Shown: positions 35,723 to 45,656, counted from the first letter of the stretch. The stretch is DNA of 64,000 nt from Acinetobacter sp. SFB (GCF_001647545.1 NZ_LSZH01000001.1:333815-397814); one strand, 5' to 3'. The notes: generated by a model not told the origin, from the letters alone. Made by a program: numbers and translations.

Positions 35723-36181
35723 TCAAACTGACTGGAGGGCTTTTAAGTCTTCCAATACTTGCTCTGCATGACCTGCAGCTTTGACTTTACGGTATTCTTT
35801 GACTAATTTGCCATTACGGAAAATAAAGGTTGAGCGTTCAATACCCATTACCAGTTTGCCATACATGTTTTTTTCTTTAATCACATCAAAGTGCTTGCAC
35901 AGTATTTCTTCTTTGTCACTGATCAGATTAATGGTCAGATTCTGCTTTTCGGTAAAGTTCTGATGCGCTTTAACCGAGTCGCGTGAAATACCCAGAATAG
36001 TGGTATGTAAAGCATCAAATTGATCTTTTAGACATGAAAAACCTATCGCTTGCGTGGTACAGCCCGGGGTTGAATCTTTCGGATAAAAATACACAATAAG
36101 CCATTCAGTCTGAATTTCGGTCAGATTAATTTCACCCGTGGTGGTAGGGAAGGTTTGATTGAGGAGGCTAATATCAGACAT
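35723..36181 (-). CDS. bcp: Thioredoxin-dependent peroxiredoxin (BCP/PrxQ type)
   Basis: Thiol peroxidase of 152 residues that reduces hydroperoxides. The peroxidatic cysteine is C41 in YPKDSTPGCTTQ. In canonical atypical two-Cys BCP the resolving cysteine lies five residues later; here that position is Ile46 and the next cysteine is C50, with another near 96 (EEILCKHFD). This places the enzyme with one-Cys or alternative-resolving variants. Further family segments: LGISRDSVKAHQNF and VMGIERSTFIFRNGK. Single gene. Confidence 0.87.
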   Translation of the reverse strand: MSDISLLNQTFPTTTGEINLTEIQTEWLIVYFYPKDSTPGCTTQAIGFSCLKDQFDALHTTILGISRDSVKAHQNFTEKQNLTINLISDKEEILCKHFDVIKEKNMYGKLVMGIERSTFIFRNGKLVKEYRKVKAAGHAEQVLEDLKALQSV

Positions 36182-36289
36182 GTCTTGATCCTTGTAAAGT
36201 CGAATTTGTCATATTAATCTTGAGTTTATACTGACATGATAGCGAATTTATTCACACTTATACTGAAGTCCGCCAAGTAAATTTTCAAT

Positions 36290-36321
36290 AATAAAAAGCC
36301 TGCAATTGCAGGCTTTTTATT
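36290..36321 (-). terminator. Perfect 32-base palindromic terminator
   Basis: AATAAAAAGCCTGCAA joined directly to its reverse complement, giving a fully palindromic 32-mer. It lies 14 bases past the stop of the minus-strand gene at 36336 and ends that transcript; on the plus strand no gene approaches it closely. Confidence 0.85.
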
Positions 36322-36335
36322 GAATCTAAATCAAC

Positions 36336-36749
36336 TTATTTTTTAGGTTGTTGAGCAGATTTCATTGCTTCTTCAGTTAAGCTTTTAAGCTTGCCTGTAA
36401 GTTGTGGACCAAAACAAGCTTGAAGATCTTTATTTTGTTTTTGAACAAAAGCTAAAGTAGCCGGGCTTTTCTTTTGGTTAACGGTACTTTGAATTTCCCA
36501 TTTTTGAGCATTGGTTAATTTACCGTCCGCCTCAACCGCACAAGTACAATATTTACTTACTTCTGCAGCTGATAATTTTTTGCTTTTACCTGTTTCATCT
36601 TTACAAACATTAATTAAAGCAGATTTTACATTAGTGCTTTTATAAGCTTCTTGGAGCTTGTTTGTTTCTGCCGCATTTGAAGAAGTTGCCATGAATGCTG
36701 CAACAGAAACTAATGTAGAAAGAATAATGTTTGACTTCAAATTTTTCAT
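36336..36749 (-). CDS. Secreted small protein of unknown function
   Basis: 137 residues with a signal peptide (about 1-26, ending SNAAE). The mature domain is helical and carries four cysteines (NVCKDET, YCTCAVE, LQACFG), compatible with two disulfides or a heme/metal site; the YCTC pair is notable but no CxxCH motif is present. Similar small periplasmic proteins with a C...CxC...C pattern are common in Acinetobacter. It starts 14 bases after the queC stop, so it is probably transcribed with queE and queC, though no functional link to queuosine is evident. Confidence 0.7.
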   Translation of the reverse strand: MKNLKSNIILSTLVSVAAFMATSSNAAETNKLQEAYKSTNVKSALINVCKDETGKSKKLSAAEVSKYCTCAVEADGKLTNAQKWEIQSTVNQKKSPATLAFVQKQNKDLQACFGPQLTGKLKSLTEEAMKSAQQPKK

Positions 36750-36763
36750 GTATTGTTACCCTG

Positions 36764-37435
36764 TTATGACGGTATATAACGTGTTGGATCTGCGATACCT
36801 GCATCAGCAAAACCTTGTTTGCGTAAACGGCAACTATCGCATGTGCCACAAGCACGTCCTTGGTCGTCTGCTTGGTAGCAAGACACCGTTTGACTGTAGT
36901 CTACGCCATGTTCTATACCTAAGCGAATAATATTTGCTTTGGATAAATGTAACAGAGGTGTTTCAAATTTTAGAGGTTTACCTTCCACGCCAACCTTGGT
37001 AGCAAGGCGGGCCATGCGTTCAAAAGCATCAATAAATTCAGGGCGACAGTCAGGATATCCTGAATAATCAACGGCATTAATTCCAATCACAATCGCTTCT
37101 GCACCAAACACTTCTGCGGCAGCGAGCGCATAAGACAGAAATATCGTGTTACGTGCTGGAACATAAGTTACAGGAATACCTTCCTGTTCATAATCTGGAA
37201 CATCAATAGTGTGGTCTGTTAATGCAGAGCCACCGAGGTTACCTAAATCGATATTAATGACGCGATGTTCTACTCCAGCACGCTGTGTTAATGCTGTAGC
37301 AGCATCAAGTTCAGTGGTAGAACGTTGACCATACATAAAACTGATGGCAATACATTCATAACGTGCTTGCGCCCAAGCCAAACAAGTTGTTGAGTCTAAG
37401 CCGCCAGATAACAAAACTATGGCACGAGAGCGCAT
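36764..37435 (-). CDS. queC: 7-cyano-7-deazaguanine synthase
   Basis: Converts 7-carboxy-7-deazaguanine to preQ0 with ammonia and ATP, in queuosine synthesis. From the ATG at 37435 (GGAG seven to ten bases upstream) the protein has 223 residues; an earlier in-frame start at 37453 is less likely. PP-loop motif SGGLDSTT at 10-17; C-terminal zinc-binding cysteines in [17 protein letters not shown]. It follows queE by about 45 bases on the same strand. Confidence 0.95.
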   Translation of the reverse strand: MRSRAIVLLSGGLDSTTCLAWAQARYECIAISFMYGQRSTTELDAATALTQRAGVEHRVINIDLGNLGGSALTDHTIDVPDYEQEGIPVTYVPARNTIFLSYALAAAEVFGAEAIVIGINAVDYSGYPDCRPEFIDAFERMARLATKVGVEGKPLKFETPLLHLSKANIIRLGIEHGVDYSQTVSCYQADDQGRACGTCDSCRLRKQGFADAGIADPTRYIPS

Positions 37436-37480
37436 ATTCAAATCTCCAAACAAATATAGGTATTCAAAAACAGAAATAAA

Positions 37481-38191
37481 TTAACGACCAGTTTCATCAT
37501 TCCAGAGCAATTTATGCAACTGGAGCTGGAAACGAACAGGGAGATGGTCTTCTAAAATCCATTGTGCTAAATCACGCGCAAGTTGAGGCAACCGAACTAC
37601 ACCTTTTTCAACTGCAAATGCAGGAGAGAACCACACCGTGCTTACTTTGTCGGTAAGTTGGTACTGTTCAACTTGTTGTTTTGACCATTCATAGTCTGCA
37701 CGATTACAAATCACAAACTTGATTTGGTCGTGCTGAGTCAGGTGATCAAGATTACTCATTAAATTTCGTGAAACTTCACCAGAAGTGGGAGTTTTTAAAT
37801 CGAGCACTTTAGAAATACGCGGATCAACTTTAGAGACATCTAAAGCACCACTGGTCTCAAGTGAGACTTCACAGCCCAGATCGGCTAAACGTTGCATTAG
37901 AGGCAGGGCATTTGGCTGAGCCAGCGGCTCACCACCCGTCACGCAAATATAAGGTGTTTTAAAATCAAGTGTAGTTTTAATAATATCGTCTAGTGATTGG
38001 CGTTCACCGCCTTCAAAAGAATAAGTGGTATCACAATAAGTGCAGCGTAAAGGACAGCCGGTTAAACGAATAAACACCGTTGGCAAACCGGCAGCGTTGG
38101 CTTCACCTTGTAATGAATAGAAAATCTCCGTGATGCGTAAACCCGCAGACGGATCAGAAACAGGAATAGCAGAAGAGCGAAGAGTATTCAT
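37481..38191 (-). CDS. queE: 7-carboxy-7-deazaguanine synthase
   Basis: Radical SAM enzyme that rearranges carboxytetrahydropterin to 7-carboxy-7-deazaguanine. 236 residues. Cluster cysteines C46, C50 and C53 in RLTGCPLRCTYCDT, and the SAM-binding segment VTGGEPLAQPNALPL. The N-terminal substrate segment RITEIFYSLQGEA is typical. It begins the queE-queC-36336 set and is separated from dapD by a cluster of hairpins. Confidence 0.93.
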   Translation of the reverse strand: MNTLRSSAIPVSDPSAGLRITEIFYSLQGEANAAGLPTVFIRLTGCPLRCTYCDTTYSFEGGERQSLDDIIKTTLDFKTPYICVTGGEPLAQPNALPLMQRLADLGCEVSLETSGALDVSKVDPRISKVLDLKTPTSGEVSRNLMSNLDHLTQHDQIKFVICNRADYEWSKQQVEQYQLTDKVSTVWFSPAFAVEKGVVRLPQLARDLAQWILEDHLPVRFQLQLHKLLWNDETGR

Positions 38192-38238
38192 AACAAAAAA
38201 TTACCACACCAGAAAACATAAGAGTACAAAAACAAAAA

Positions 38239-38266
38239 TCTCTACGCTCATGTCTGAGCGTAGAGA
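38239..38266 (-). terminator. dapD terminator
   Basis: Perfect 12-base stem TCTCTACGCTCA/TGAGCGTAGAGA with loop TGTC, followed on the minus strand by GATTTTTGTTTTT. It ends the dapD transcript upstream of queE. Two smaller hairpins precede it in transcription order: GGAACA/TGTTCC (38289-38304) and GGAGC/GCTCC (38270-38286). Confidence 0.8.
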
Positions 38267-38319
38267 CGAGGAGCGGTTAAAGCTCCGAGGAACACAAATG
38301 TTCCGTGTAAATTAAAGAC

Positions 38320-39141
38320 TTAGTCTTCGCGTAATAAATCGTTCAAGCTGGTTTTAGCACGCGTTTTCGCATCAACTTTTTTCACGATGATTGCAGCATA
38401 TAAGTTGCAAGTACCATCTTTAGAAGGAAGGCTGCCAGCAACGACTACAGAACCTGCAGGAACGCGACCGTAATGGATTTCGCCAGTTGCGCGGTCAAAG
38501 ATTTTAGTCGATTGACCAATGAATACGCCCATTGAAATTACAGAACCTTCTTCAACGATTACACCTTCAACAATCTCAGAACGTGCACCGATAAAGCAGT
38601 TGTCTTCAATAATAGTTGGATTTGCTTGAAGTGGTTCAAGTACGCCACCAATACCAACACCACCCGACAAATGCACATTTTTACCAATTTGTGCACATGA
38701 ACCAACAGTTGCCCAGGTATCAACCATGGTGCCTTCGTCAATATATGCACCAATGTTCACATAAGATGGCATCAATACGACATTTTTTGCCTGGAATGAA
38801 CCTTTACGAGCCACAGCAGGTGGCACAACACGCACGCCAGCAGCTTTAAACTGTTCTTCAGTCCAATCGCCAAACTTGGTATCTACCTTGTCGTAGAAAC
38901 GAAGATCACCAGACTCAATGGTTTTGTTATCATTTAGTTTAAAAGATAACAAAACTGCTTTTTTAAGCCATTGGTGAACAATCCATTCACCATCGATTTT
39001 TTCAGCTACACGAAGTGTACCGTTATCTAGGCCAGCAATAGCTTCTTCTACAGCGCTACGAACTTCGGCAGGGCAATCAGCCGCTGTGAAATTAGCACGA
39101 TCTTCAAAAGCCTGTTCAATGATTGTTGAAAGCTGAGACAT
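38320..39141 (-). CDS. dapD: Tetrahydrodipicolinate N-succinyltransferase
   Basis: Succinylates tetrahydrodipicolinate in the lysine/meso-diaminopimelate pathway, needed for peptidoglycan. From the ATG at 39141 ([12 protein letters not shown]) the product has 273 residues, as expected; a longer frame to 39258 adds an unlikely leader. The left-handed beta-helix is seen as hexapeptide repeats ([32 protein letters not shown]), and the C-terminus [19 protein letters not shown] is characteristic. Single-gene unit. Confidence 0.95.
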   Translation of the reverse strand: MSQLSTIIEQAFEDRANFTAADCPAEVRSAVEEAIAGLDNGTLRVAEKIDGEWIVHQWLKKAVLLSFKLNDNKTIESGDLRFYDKVDTKFGDWTEEQFKAAGVRVVPPAVARKGSFQAKNVVLMPSYVNIGAYIDEGTMVDTWATVGSCAQIGKNVHLSGGVGIGGVLEPLQANPTIIEDNCFIGARSEIVEGVIVEEGSVISMGVFIGQSTKIFDRATGEIHYGRVPAGSVVVAGSLPSKDGTCNLYAAIIVKKVDAKTRAKTSLNDLLRED

Positions 39142-39548
39142 GATCTTCCATTTCCAAAAAATTTCCCAAGATTTTACACTATATTGAGACAAAAATAGAT
39201 GAAAAAGTGGCTTTAGATCGGAATTAATTATTAAACCTCGATGAAAGACTTTAAGCACTAGAATGGGAGAGATTCATTTGAGATGTTTGTAAAGTATTAA
39301 TGCGTTAACACAACGCAAACAATACAGTGATTAATACAATAGCTTATTAAGCTAGGTAGATAAATTTCATCCCATAATATAAAAGTATCCATATAAAAAA
39401 TTATTATTAATCAATGATAAATAGTATTTGTATCAAAATTTAACAAAAGTAAGCAATTTTTGAATAAAACATAACCTCTTTATATTTTATAGTTCAAATA
39501 CGAAAAAAACATTAATGATTAAATAAGCCCATTTTGAGGAGAAACACG
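39142..39548. other. Long AT-rich region upstream of carO
   Basis: About 400 bases between divergent dapD and carO with no ORF. It is strongly AT-rich with many short A and T tracts (bent-DNA character), which often marks highly expressed or H-NS-bound promoters. A candidate carO promoter is listed separately. Confidence 0.45.
39460..39488 (+). promoter_or_regulatory. Candidate carO promoter
   Basis: TTGAAT at 39460-39465, a 17-base spacer, and TATTTT at 39483-39488 (or TATATT at 39481). About 60 bases upstream of the start codon. Read by eye. Confidence 0.4.
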
Positions 39549-40301
39549 ATGAAAACTTTAAGTACGATTTTAGCAGCAGCTGTATTGACTGCTATGGCCG
39601 GAACAGCGATGGCTGACGATGCAGTAGTACAAGACGGTTATGCATTTGATCGCAATCAACTTATCCCAACGGGCGTTCGAGCGGAAGTAGGTACTACGGG
39701 GTATGGTGGTGCATTGCTTTGGACTGCTAATCCATATGTAGGTTTAGCGCTTGGTTATAACGGTGGTGACATTTCTTGGACTGATGATGTATCAGTAAAT
39801 GGTACAAAATATGACCTGGATATGGAAAACAAACTCGCTTATTTAAATGCAGAAATTCGTCCTTGGGGTGCAAGTGCAAACCGTTGGGCACAAGGCGTAT
39901 ATATGGCAGCTGGTGTAGGTTATCTTGATAATGACTATGACTTAAATAAACGTATTGGTAACGGTGGCACGTTGTCGATTGATGGTAATGACTATCAACT
40001 AGCTGTGCCAGGTCAAGAAGGTTATGTACGCGGTAAAATGTCTTATAAGAATGACATCGCACCGTATGTAGGTCTAGGTTTTGCACCTAAAATCAATAAA
40101 AACTGGGGTGTATTTGGCGAAGTCGGTGCTTATTACACGGGTAATCCAGAAGTTCAATTAACTCAATATAATTTAGCGCCTGTGACTGGGAATCCTGTGT
40201 CAGCTCAAGATGCAGTAAATAAAGAAGCCAATGAAATTCGTAATGATGATAAATATCAATGGCTACCAGTAGCTAAACTTGGTGTAAGCTATCACTGGTA
40301 A
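39549..40301 (+). CDS. carO: Outer-membrane beta-barrel protein CarO
   Basis: Small outer-membrane barrel (250 residues) known in Acinetobacter for its link to carbapenem susceptibility and reported uptake of basic amino acids. Signal peptide 1-21 (ending TAMA). The segments YAFDRNQLIPTGVRAEVG, ALLWTANPYVGLALGYNGGD, NAEIRPWGASANRWAQG and LTQYNLAPVTGNP match CarO as I remember it, and the protein ends in an aromatic residue (SYHW) as barrels do. ATG at 39549 after GAGGAG; a frame start at 39534 is not needed. Terminator at 40319. Confidence 0.9.
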   Translation: MKTLSTILAAAVLTAMAGTAMADDAVVQDGYAFDRNQLIPTGVRAEVGTTGYGGALLWTANPYVGLALGYNGGDISWTDDVSVNGTKYDLDMENKLAYLNAEIRPWGASANRWAQGVYMAAGVGYLDNDYDLNKRIGNGGTLSIDGNDYQLAVPGQEGYVRGKMSYKNDIAPYVGLGFAPKINKNWGVFGEVGAYYTGNPEVQLTQYNLAPVTGNPVSAQDAVNKEANEIRNDDKYQWLPVAKLGVSYHW

Positions 40302-40318
40302 TTTAAAGTTATCATTTT

Positions 40319-40348
40319 AAAAAAACGAGCTTCGGCTCGTTTTTTTTT
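40319..40348. terminator. Bidirectional terminator of carO and the FadL-type gene
   Basis: Stem CGAGC/GCTCG with a TTCG loop, seven A on the left and nine T on the right, between convergent genes. Confidence 0.9.
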
Positions 40349-40374
40349 CGAAGGTGAGGTTTTAAATATTTTGA

Positions 40375-41571
40375 TTAAAAGCGATAACCGACTTTGAGAC
40401 CATAAGCAAGCGCATCATTATTATTTACTGTAGATAAAGGGCCAAATAAACTGCCTGAACCATTCTGATCCTGCTGAATTTTTGCTTTATTGAACTTTAA
40501 ATATTTTATGCCACTGGCAATAAATAAATTAGGCTGAATATTATAAAAACCACCGATCCCAAAACTATAGAAACCATCTGAAGGGCTTAAGGTAGAAGCA
40601 GGATTATCGTTACCGCTATCTCGTCCTATATCGGTCATCAATATCCATTTGTCATTCAGTATATGGGCGAGACCTAAAGTTGTAGTCCACTGATCTGTCT
40701 GATAATCCACTAAAGGGACAGGGGTATCGCTAACTGAACTGATCAAAGGTGAAACAATTTTGAAATTTTGCCAATTGACCCAGCGCACTGATGCATAAAT
40801 TAAATTATTGGCTGTTATGCCGGATTGAAATTCAAGGTTGACTGATTGAGGTATTTCTATGTTGGTGTTCTGGTCTGATGCTAAATTGAGTAAAGGGATA
40901 TCTGGAACTGTGCTGACTTTTTCCTGAAATTTTTGCTTATGTCGGATTTTAGAGCGGTAAGTGAGTGAGGTCTGAAGAGCATATTCAGGTCGTTGATAGC
41001 TCATCCCAGTGAGCCAACCAGTTGATGAATCTTTTTTTATTTCCCCAATATAATCGACTCGTAGGCCCATCGATTGAGCTGAAATATTCAAATGTGTTTT
41101 TAAGCTTTGATAACTTAAGCCTGTATAGACATTCCAAGATTGATTTGGCTGATAGCCGACTAGGGTGGTGAGATTGTTAGTATCCAATTTAAAGTGCACC
41201 GCATTGACTAAATTATCCGCACTAGTGGCAACGGGATCCAACGCATAACCAACATTGGTTCCAAAAGGTTGATCATAAATAAAACCTAGAGACCAATTGG
41301 GATCGAGTTGTAATTTTAATGCCATGCTAGATAGATAAAAGTGATTAACAAAATTTTGTGTAGAGCTTTCTGCATATATCGATGGATTATTGGCTGCAGG
41401 TCGGTAGCTATTCCCTGAAATATTGGCATCAACAAATATGGTTGAAAATTCAGCGTAATTCTCGGGCTGTAAAAATATTGCAATACTTTGGTTGGAAGTT
41501 TCAAGTGCTGCGGAAAAAACCTGTGTAGGCAAAAAAATGCAAACACTGATGCCAAAGGCCGTAGCTTTCAT
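40375..41571 (-). CDS. OmpP1/FadL-family outer-membrane transporter
   Basis: 398 residues from the ATG at 41571 (MKATAFGISV); signal peptide about 1-20, ending VFSA. The protein has the pattern of FadL-type barrels: N-terminal hatch with N-P-S (RPAANNPSIYAES), repeated amphipathic strands, and a C-terminal aromatic (KVGYRF). Family members take up hydrophobic compounds such as long-chain fatty acids. Several relatives usually occur in Acinetobacter; this one is rather short (FadL about 420-450). Single gene, minus strand. Confidence 0.8.
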   Translation of the reverse strand: MKATAFGISVCIFLPTQVFSAALETSNQSIAIFLQPENYAEFSTIFVDANISGNSYRPAANNPSIYAESSTQNFVNHFYLSSMALKLQLDPNWSLGFIYDQPFGTNVGYALDPVATSADNLVNAVHFKLDTNNLTTLVGYQPNQSWNVYTGLSYQSLKTHLNISAQSMGLRVDYIGEIKKDSSTGWLTGMSYQRPEYALQTSLTYRSKIRHKQKFQEKVSTVPDIPLLNLASDQNTNIEIPQSVNLEFQSGITANNLIYASVRWVNWQNFKIVSPLISSVSDTPVPLVDYQTDQWTTTLGLAHILNDKWILMTDIGRDSGNDNPASTLSPSDGFYSFGIGGFYNIQPNLFIASGIKYLKFNKAKIQQDQNGSGSLFGPLSTVNNNDALAYGLKVGYRF

Positions 41572-41792
41572 GAATAACCCCAAATTGAATATTGAAATAT
41601 AGCTATAAAGTCATGGTTTAAATTATGAGTACACAGGATGTGCTTGAATGCTTTTTATACATATGTACTACTTTATGCGGTTTTATCCAAAATGAGCAAG
41701 TCTAGATTTCAAATTATTTATACTGTAATGATCCAAGGGGGATTTTTTTTATATTATTGATAAGTAAATAATTGAAATTATGAATGAGGATT

Positions 41793-41816
41793 AAAAAAGG
41801 GATATTGTGATATCCC
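41793..41816 (-). terminator. cysB terminator
   Basis: Stem GGGATAT/ATATCCC with loop TGTG, followed on the minus strand by six T, 24 bases past the cysB stop. Confidence 0.85.
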
Positions 41817-41839
41817 TGATCTAAAAAATAATGTGATTT

Positions 41840-42763
41840 TTAATCTTCTGGATAAGCCACCCGTTTCAGTGCCTTGATGTCTGCTTCGGGTGAGCAGAGT
41901 GAAACAAACTCATAACCATATCCGCGCAGTAAATGTCCTTTACGCACCGCAATCCAGGTGGTATTCACCCCAAAAATATCGGTAGGAATTTGTTTCAAAC
42001 GGTAGTCACGTTCTGCATCGTAAGCGACATTATTGACAATACCGACGCCCATATTCAGTTCAACATAGGTCTTGATGACATCAGCATCAAGCGCTGACAT
42101 CACAATATCAATATCAATTCCTGCCTCTTCAAAGGCCTTATCAATTTTTGAACGACCGGTGAAGCCGCCGTGATAAGTAATCAGCGGATATTGCGACAAA
42201 TCTTCTAAACTAATATCAGTTTTGCTGGCCAGTGGATGATTTTGTGGCGTAATAATACTGTGTTGCCAAGTATAAAAAGGCACACTCGCGAGGTTGTCTT
42301 CAGTGGTTAAAGACTCGGTCGCAATACCGATATCGGCTTCGCCTTGAAGTAGCATTTCAGTAATTTCAACCGGACTGGCCTGTTGCAAAATCAGATGGAC
42401 TTTTGGAAATTCTTTTTTAAATTGGTTCACAATCGGCGGCAATACATAACGCGCTTGAGTATGGGTGGTTGCAATCGTGAGCGTGCCTTCATCAACGCGG
42501 TTAAAGTCATCTGCCAGACGTTTAATGTTGTCTGCATCGACCAGCATGCGCTCAACAATACCCAGTAAAGACTGACCCGGCTCAGTTAAACCCAGCAGAC
42601 GTTTCCCTTTGCGGATAAACAGTTGTACGCCCAGTTCATCTTCCAAATCTTTGATGTGTTTACTTACCCCCGATTGCGAGGTGTAAAGTGCTGCTGAAGC
42701 TTCAGTTAAATTAAAGTTTTGTCTAACGGTTTCTCGAATAATTCTTAATTGTTGGAAATTCAT
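41840..42763 (-). CDS. cysB: CysB-type LysR regulator
   Basis: LysR-family activator of sulfur assimilation; family members sense N-acetylserine or sulfate-starvation signals. 307 residues (CysB 324). The N-terminal winged helix contains LTEASAALYTSQSGVSKHIKDLEDELGVQLF, a CysB-specific pattern, and the effector domain reads TTHTQARYVLPPIV and GEADIGIATESL. It is the last gene downstream of cysTWA, 53 bases after cysA, so it is probably cotranscribed and regulates the same operon. A Cbl paralogue is the alternative. Confidence 0.9.
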   Translation of the reverse strand: MNFQQLRIIRETVRQNFNLTEASAALYTSQSGVSKHIKDLEDELGVQLFIRKGKRLLGLTEPGQSLLGIVERMLVDADNIKRLADDFNRVDEGTLTIATTHTQARYVLPPIVNQFKKEFPKVHLILQQASPVEITEMLLQGEADIGIATESLTTEDNLASVPFYTWQHSIITPQNHPLASKTDISLEDLSQYPLITYHGGFTGRSKIDKAFEEAGIDIDIVMSALDADVIKTYVELNMGVGIVNNVAYDAERDYRLKQIPTDIFGVNTTWIAVRKGHLLRGYGYEFVSLCSPEADIKALKRVAYPED

Positions 42764-42785
42764 GATTCTGCATACCTTAAAAGGG

Positions 42786-42807
42786 GATGGGGCTTTTTTG
42801 CCCCATC
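42786..42807 (-). promoter_or_regulatory. Stem-loop between cysA and cysB
   Basis: Eight-base stem GATGGGGC/GCCCCATC with a six-T loop in the 53-base cysA-cysB gap. No T-run follows on the minus strand except CCCTTTT, so it may attenuate rather than end transcription, giving cysB lower expression than the transporter. Confidence 0.5.
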
Positions 42808-42816
42808 TATTTGTTT

Positions 42817-43878
42817 TTAAGCGACGTCATTGGCAAATAAATGCAATGCAGATGGGCTTAACCACACAGTTTGATTTGGTTTGAATTGATGTAATTTGGC
42901 TTCTTCAGAGCTAAGCGAAATTTCAATCAAATTACCTTGGCGATCTTGAAGTTCGGCAAGCACTTTACCGGCAATCCAGATTTCACGTAAAAAAGTGGCT
43001 TGAATGGCATTTTCTTGCGGAGTTGCATGAATACTGAGTTCGTTTGGACGCGCAAATGCAATGATTTCACCTTGGGGTGCATCTTTCACTTGTGGCAACT
43101 GAATACGGTCTTCACCCAGATGAATAATACCTTGCTGATTTTGACCTTCGAAACGATTGGCCTGACCGAGGAAGTCAAAAACAAATGGCGTTGCCGGTTG
43201 TTCATAGACTTCACGCGGTGAACCAATTTGCTCTACATTACCTTTGTTCATAACGATAATCTGGTCAGCTACTTCCAAAGCTTCTTCCTGATCGTGGGTG
43301 ACGAAAATAGAAGTGATATGCAATTCATCATGCAAAGTACGTAACCAGCGACGCAGTTCTTTACGCACTTTGGCATCGAGTGCACCAAAAGGTTCATCCA
43401 GTAACAGTACGCGAGGCTCAACAGCGAGTGCTCGCGCCAATGCAATACGTTGACGCTGACCGCCTGATAACTGAGCCGGGAAACGATCTGCCAAGAAACC
43501 GAGCTGAACCAAATCGAGTAAACGGGTGACACGCTTTTTGATTTCAGCTTCAGAAGGGCGGGTCGAGCGCGGACGAACACGTAAACCAAAAGCAATGTTT
43601 TCAAATACGGTCATGTGACGGAACAAGGCATAGTGCTGAAAAACGAAGCCCACTTGACGTTCGCGAACGTGAACATCGGTTGCATCTTCACCTTCAAGAA
43701 TCACCTGACCGCCATCGGCTGATTCCAGGCCTGCAATAATGCGCAGCAAGGTGGTTTTTCCGCAGCCTGATGGCCCAAGTAATGCCACCAGTTGCCCATC
43801 CGGAAAATCCAGTGAAATATTATTAAGTGCATGGAATGCACCAAAGTGTTTTTCAATATTTTTAACTTGAATACTCAT
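42817..43878 (-). CDS. cysA: Sulfate/thiosulfate ABC transporter ATP-binding protein
   Basis: Energises sulfate import through CysT/CysW. 353 residues. Walker A GPSGCGKT at 35-42, signature [16 protein letters not shown] near 134-149, Walker [18 protein letters not shown]-loop FVTHDQEEA. The C-terminal regulatory (TOBE) domain is at about 235-353. It starts 11 bases after cysW, in the cysT-cysW-cysA order. Confidence 0.95.
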   Translation of the reverse strand: MSIQVKNIEKHFGAFHALNNISLDFPDGQLVALLGPSGCGKTTLLRIIAGLESADGGQVILEGEDATDVHVRERQVGFVFQHYALFRHMTVFENIAFGLRVRPRSTRPSEAEIKKRVTRLLDLVQLGFLADRFPAQLSGGQRQRIALARALAVEPRVLLLDEPFGALDAKVRKELRRWLRTLHDELHITSIFVTHDQEEALEVADQIIVMNKGNVEQIGSPREVYEQPATPFVFDFLGQANRFEGQNQQGIIHLGEDRIQLPQVKDAPQGEIIAFARPNELSIHATPQENAIQATFLREIWIAGKVLAELQDRQGNLIEISLSSEEAKLHQFKPNQTVWLSPSALHLFANDVA

Positions 43879-43889
43879 GATGTCATTCC

Positions 43890-44783
43890 TTAAGAAACTG
43901 TTGAATCTTCATTACGTTTGTTTTGGTTCTCTTGGCGAATCTCAACCCAGGCTTTTAAAATCAGGGTCACAATAGCAAGTAAGGCCAACAAAGAGGACAC
44001 TGCAAACGCAGCACTAAAGGTATATTCGTTATAGAGAATTTCTACATGTAACGGTAGAGTATTGGTTTCGCCGCGGATATGTCCAGACACCACCGATACC
44101 GCACCGAATTCACCCATGGCACGGGCATTACACAGAATCACACCATAAATCAGACCCCACTTAATATTCGGCAAGGTCACTTTATAGAAGGTTTGCCAAC
44201 CGGAAGCACCGAGTACAATTGCCGCTTCTTCTTCTTCAGTGCCTTGTGCTTCCATTAAAGGAATCAGTTCACGCGCCACAAAAGGAACGGTAATAAAGAT
44301 GGTTGCAAGTACAATGGCAGGCACGGCATACAATACTTTGATGTCGTGATCCATCAGCCAGCTGCCCATCCAGCCTTGAGTACCAAAAATCAGCACCAGC
44401 ATCATGCCTGCAATGACCGGGGATACCGAGAATGGAATGTCAATAATGGTGGTTAAAAGAGATTTACCACGGAAGTTGAATTTCGCAACAGACCATGCAG
44501 CAGCAACACCAAACACCACATTTAAGGGTACGGCAATCGCAGCGGTCAATAAAGTCAGTTTTACTGCAGATAAAGTGTCTGGATTGATCAAGGCTTGGAA
44601 ATAAACCGCAACCCCTTGCTTAAAGGCTTCCACAAAAACCAAAACTAACGGCAGAATCAGGCAGCTCAAGAAAAAGATCAGCGCAATGGTGATCAGAACA
44701 TTACGTACCCAGGTCGGTTCGCGGGTTGCATCACGAGATTGCAATTTTTCTGCTAAAGCATTGCTATTGGTCGTTAAGCTCAT
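43890..44783 (-). CDS. cysW: Sulfate ABC transporter permease CysW
   Basis: Inner-membrane permease, 297 residues from the ATG at 44783 ([10 protein letters not shown]), which overlaps the cysT stop by four bases (44780-44783), an arrangement that suggests translational coupling. Six membrane helices, with the ABC-contact loop [22 protein letters not shown] near 200. An earlier frame start at 44816 is less credible. Works with CysT and CysA. Confidence 0.94.
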   Translation of the reverse strand: MSLTTNSNALAEKLQSRDATREPTWVRNVLITIALIFFLSCLILPLVLVFVEAFKQGVAVYFQALINPDTLSAVKLTLLTAAIAVPLNVVFGVAAAWSVAKFNFRGKSLLTTIIDIPFSVSPVIAGMMLVLIFGTQGWMGSWLMDHDIKVLYAVPAIVLATIFITVPFVARELIPLMEAQGTEEEEAAIVLGASGWQTFYKVTLPNIKWGLIYGVILCNARAMGEFGAVSVVSGHIRGETNTLPLHVEILYNEYTFSAAFAVSSLLALLAIVTLILKAWVEIRQENQNKRNEDSTVS

Positions 44784-45613
44784 CGGGCTGTTCTCCCTGT
44801 ACGGCGGCTTGCCCATGCTTGTAGCAAGTTAATCAGGAATAAAATCGTAAAAGAAATTAACAACATCACCACCGCAATCGTGGTTGCACCTGCGTAATCA
44901 TATTCTTCTAAACGCGAAATAATCATCAATGGCGCGATTTCAGTTTCATAGGGCTGGTTACCGGCAATAAAGATCACTGAACCGTATTCACCGACACCAC
45001 GTGCAAATGCCAAGGCAAAACCAGTCAATAGTGCAGGGAACAGAATCGGCATAATGATTTTGGTTATAATCTGAAAACGGTTGGCGCCGAGTGCTGACGC
45101 AGCTTCTTCCAGTTCGGTTTCCATATCACTTAAAACAGGTTGTACCGTACGAACAACGAAAGGTAAGCCAATAAAAATCAGCGCAAGCGTGATCCCGATC
45201 GGAGTATAAGCCACTTTAATGCCCATCGGTTCCAGGTACTGACCAATCCAGCCGGTAGGTGCATATAAAGAGGTCAGGGCGATACCGGCAACTGCGGTTG
45301 GCAAAGCAAAGGGTAAGTCGACTAAAGCATCAATAATTCGTTTGCCAGGAAAGCTGTAACGAACCAGACACCATGCCAGTAACAGACCAAAGATCACATT
45401 GACTAAGGCAGCAATAAGTGCGGCACTAAAACTTAACTGCAAAGATTTTAGGATACGTTCTGAACTTAAAATTTCCCATAAACCGTCCCAACCAATTCCC
45501 AGTGATTTAATAAACACTGCAGAGAGTGGAATAAGAACAATTAATGACAAATACGCTAGGGTAAAGCCTAGAGAAAGACCAAATCCTGGCAGCACTCGGG
45601 ATCGCTGCGACAT
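44780..45613 (-). CDS. cysT: Sulfate ABC transporter permease CysT
   Basis: Inner-membrane permease (also called CysU), 277 residues. Segments [21 protein letters not shown] and [21 protein letters not shown] (EAA loop that docks on CysA) identify it. Six predicted membrane helices. Ribosome site GAGGAG ten bases upstream. The upstream gap to the hydrolase contains a TGCTGAC/GTCAGCA hairpin (45636-45656) followed by TTTTC, a weak terminator or attenuator. Confidence 0.94.
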   Translation of the reverse strand: MSQRSRVLPGFGLSLGFTLAYLSLIVLIPLSAVFIKSLGIGWDGLWEILSSERILKSLQLSFSAALIAALVNVIFGLLLAWCLVRYSFPGKRIIDALVDLPFALPTAVAGIALTSLYAPTGWIGQYLEPMGIKVAYTPIGITLALIFIGLPFVVRTVQPVLSDMETELEEAASALGANRFQIITKIIMPILFPALLTGFALAFARGVGEYGSVIFIAGNQPYETEIAPLMIISRLEEYDYAGATTIAVVMLLISFTILFLINLLQAWASRRTGRTAR

Positions 45614-45635
45614 GATTACTCCTCAAAAGAGAAAA

Positions 45636-45656
45636 TGCTGACCAATTAAGTCAGCA
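45636..45656 (-). terminator. Weak terminator/attenuator before cysT
   Basis: Seven-base perfect stem TGCTGAC/GTCAGCA with a seven-base loop and TTTTC next to it on the minus strand, between the alpha/beta hydrolase gene and cysT. Confidence 0.45.

Noticed and set aside
39142..39258. N-terminal extension of dapD
   Set aside because: Adds 39 residues of low-complexity sequence; the standard DapD start [12 protein letters not shown] is at 39141.
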